Assembly: GCA_002453265.1 (NCBI GenBank)
Contig: DKGK01000048.1
Span: 13,206 to 18,746, forward strand
Reading direction: 5' to 3'
DNA: 5,541 nucleotides
From: Flavobacteriales bacterium UBA6772
Lineage (GTDB): Bacteria > Bacteroidota > Bacteroidia > Flavobacteriales > UBA7430
Shown here: positions 4,631 to 5,541 of the stretch, in pieces
How positions within the stretch are numbered: the stretch's first letter is position 1
Layout: every line of letters begins with the position of its first letter
Translations under genes and position numbers: made by a program
Notes under the pieces: model-generated
What the model was told of the DNA's origin: nothing
The model's input: only the letters and a program-made list of their open reading frames with translations
The model's database searches: none

Positions 4631-5541
4631 ATGAAAACTATACTAAACATAACCGCATTGAGCTTCATTTTCTGCTCCTTAATTTTAAATGCTCAAGATA
4701 ATCAGAAGTGGTATGCCGACGACATCTACTACAGTTCTAACGAAAAGGATGTAAATTACCTTGAAATTATTTTTGAAGAGGAAGGAGAATATTACGAAGA
4801 CTCGGACAGCATTGAAGAATACTATGAAGACAATATGTCTTATTCTATGCGAATTAGTCGTTTTCACAGAGATTATTATGGGAGCTCAGTAAACTTTAAT
4901 TACGGCTATTTTCATGACCCTTATGGCTTTGACAATGGTTTTGGTTGCATGCCGAGCTACCAGCCTTACTTCCAAAACAATTGGTATGGAGGTTACTACG
5001 GATATAATAATTTCTACAACCCATGGAATTCTCCATGGAACAACAACTTTTACGCATGGAACCCTTATGGTAATAACTCTTTTGGTTATAACTATGGATG
5101 TGGCTTTGGGGGGTATGGCTATGGAGGTTATGGAAACTCACCCTATAATTTCAATACACCTTTTGTATATTCTACAAACACAACTTACGGACATCGTGAA
5201 AGTCTAGGGAATAATATAATTACAAAGAAAAGTAGTACTGGAGATGTTGTTGGAGGAGCTAGATCCACTGATTTAGTTAAAAAAACTTCTACGACTATAA
5301 ATAGAAATGATTATACGACAAGTACAAATAAAACAAGCTACAAACCAAAACAAACGAGGAGAACTTACAATTACAAGCCAACTAAGTCTACCAAAACAAC
5401 TAAACGCACAAGAATTAAAGGCTCTACTAAACCTTCGAATTCGAGAACAAAGAAGCCTAGCTATAAAAAATCGTCTTCTAGAAGTAATGTAAAAAGCTCA
5501 CCAAGTAGAAGCTCAAGCAGAAGCAATAACCGATCGTCTTC
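4631..5541 (+). CDS. Secreted low-complexity protein of unknown function (runs off right edge)
   Basis: An open frame from ATG at 4631 runs to the window edge without a stop (303 residues visible). I do not recognise a named family. Residues 1-22 (MKTILNITALSFIFCSLILN, then AQ) look like a Sec signal peptide with cleavage near AQD. A short start of the mature chain, KWYADDIYYSSNEKDVNYL (26-44), is followed by an acidic block (45-68, 12 of 24 residues Asp/Glu). Next comes a segment with YSMRISRFHR (71-80), which I recall as similar to a conserved stretch in other exported Bacteroidota proteins. Residues 81-180 hold 36 aromatic residues with many Gly and Asn, and have no Lys or Arg. From about 217 the chain turns basic and Ser/Thr-rich, with 23 Lys/Arg and no Asp/Glu in residues 231-303. 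It is exported and probably disordered or self-associating. A surface, adhesion or matrix role is inference only. It is divergent from proS and has a strong ribosome binding site. Confidence 0.85.
   Translation, partial: MKTILNITALSFIFCSLILNAQDNQKWYADDIYYSSNEKDVNYLEIIFEEEGEYYEDSDSIEEYYEDNMSYSMRISRFHRDYYGSSVNFNYGYFHDPYGFDNGFGCMPSYQPYFQNNWYGGYYGYNNFYNPWNSPWNNNFYAWNPYGNNSFGYNYGCGFGGYGYGGYGNSPYNFNTPFVYSTNTTYGHRESLGNNIITKKSSTGDVVGGARSTDLVKKTSTTINRNDYTTSTNKTSYKPKQTRRTYNYKPTKSTKTTKRTRIKGSTKPSNSRTKKPSYKKSSSRSNVKSSPSRSSSRSNNRSS

Noticed and set aside
4631..4700. Lipoprotein signal with Cys15
   Set aside because: The residues before Cys15 are FIF, which do not fit a lipobox, and hydrophobic residues continue after it to AQD. 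A standard Sec signal fits better.
4685..5207. Three open frames inside the secreted-protein gene (minus 4685-4867, minus 4896-5141, plus 4914-5207)
   Set aside because: They are out-of-frame or antisense readings of the biased acidic and Gly/Asn/Tyr codons. The frame from 4631 has the SD, signal peptide and uninterrupted reading.
5307..5492. 61-residue plus-strand open frame
   Set aside because: It is a shifted frame within the Lys/Arg/Ser/Thr tail of the gene starting at 4631, with no ribosome binding site.

Overview
The window looks like a chromosomal segment of a Bacteroidota bacterium, most likely a flavobacterium-like marine or environmental lineage. The evidence is low G+C, family-level matches (a short ProRS without an editing insertion, S20, RadC, a DUF7033-type polysaccharide deacetylase) and repeated use of the Bacteroidota sigma-ABfr -7 element TAnnTTTG in front of genes. 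It contains housekeeping genes beside the start of an envelope or exopolysaccharide gene set, and one unnamed secreted protein. No CRISPR, phage, IS element or obvious defence system is visible.

All genes from 1 to about 4484 lie on the minus strand, so they read from right to left. In transcription order they are: proS (4484-3009), tRNA-Glu(UUC) copy 2 (2864-2793), an identical tRNA-Glu(UUC) copy 1 (2713-2642), rpsT (2605-2354), an intrinsic terminator (2333-2302), radC (2268-1582), a wecB-type UDP-GlcNAc 2-epimerase (1548-412), and the N-terminal 138 residues of a DUF7033/polysaccharide deacetylase protein that runs off the left edge (415-1). The epimerase and deacetylase genes overlap by four bases (ATGA), which implies translational coupling.

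On the plus strand, divergent from proS, a gene starts at 4631 and runs off the right edge. It encodes an exported low-complexity protein with three chemically distinct blocks: acidic, then Gly/Asn/aromatic, then Lys/Arg/Ser/Thr. It has an AGGAGG Shine-Dalgarno sequence, which is rare in this phylum. I do not recognise a named function, and it is the least explained element here.

The genes fall into three functional groups. ProRS, tRNA-Glu and S20 serve translation. WecB and the deacetylase act in surface polysaccharide metabolism, with radC as an upstream passenger or co-transcribed gene. The divergent secreted protein may contribute to the cell surface or matrix. No stretch longer than 300 bases lacks a gene. 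The intergenic regions hold candidate promoters, one good terminator, two weak hairpins and a palindrome, each listed separately.
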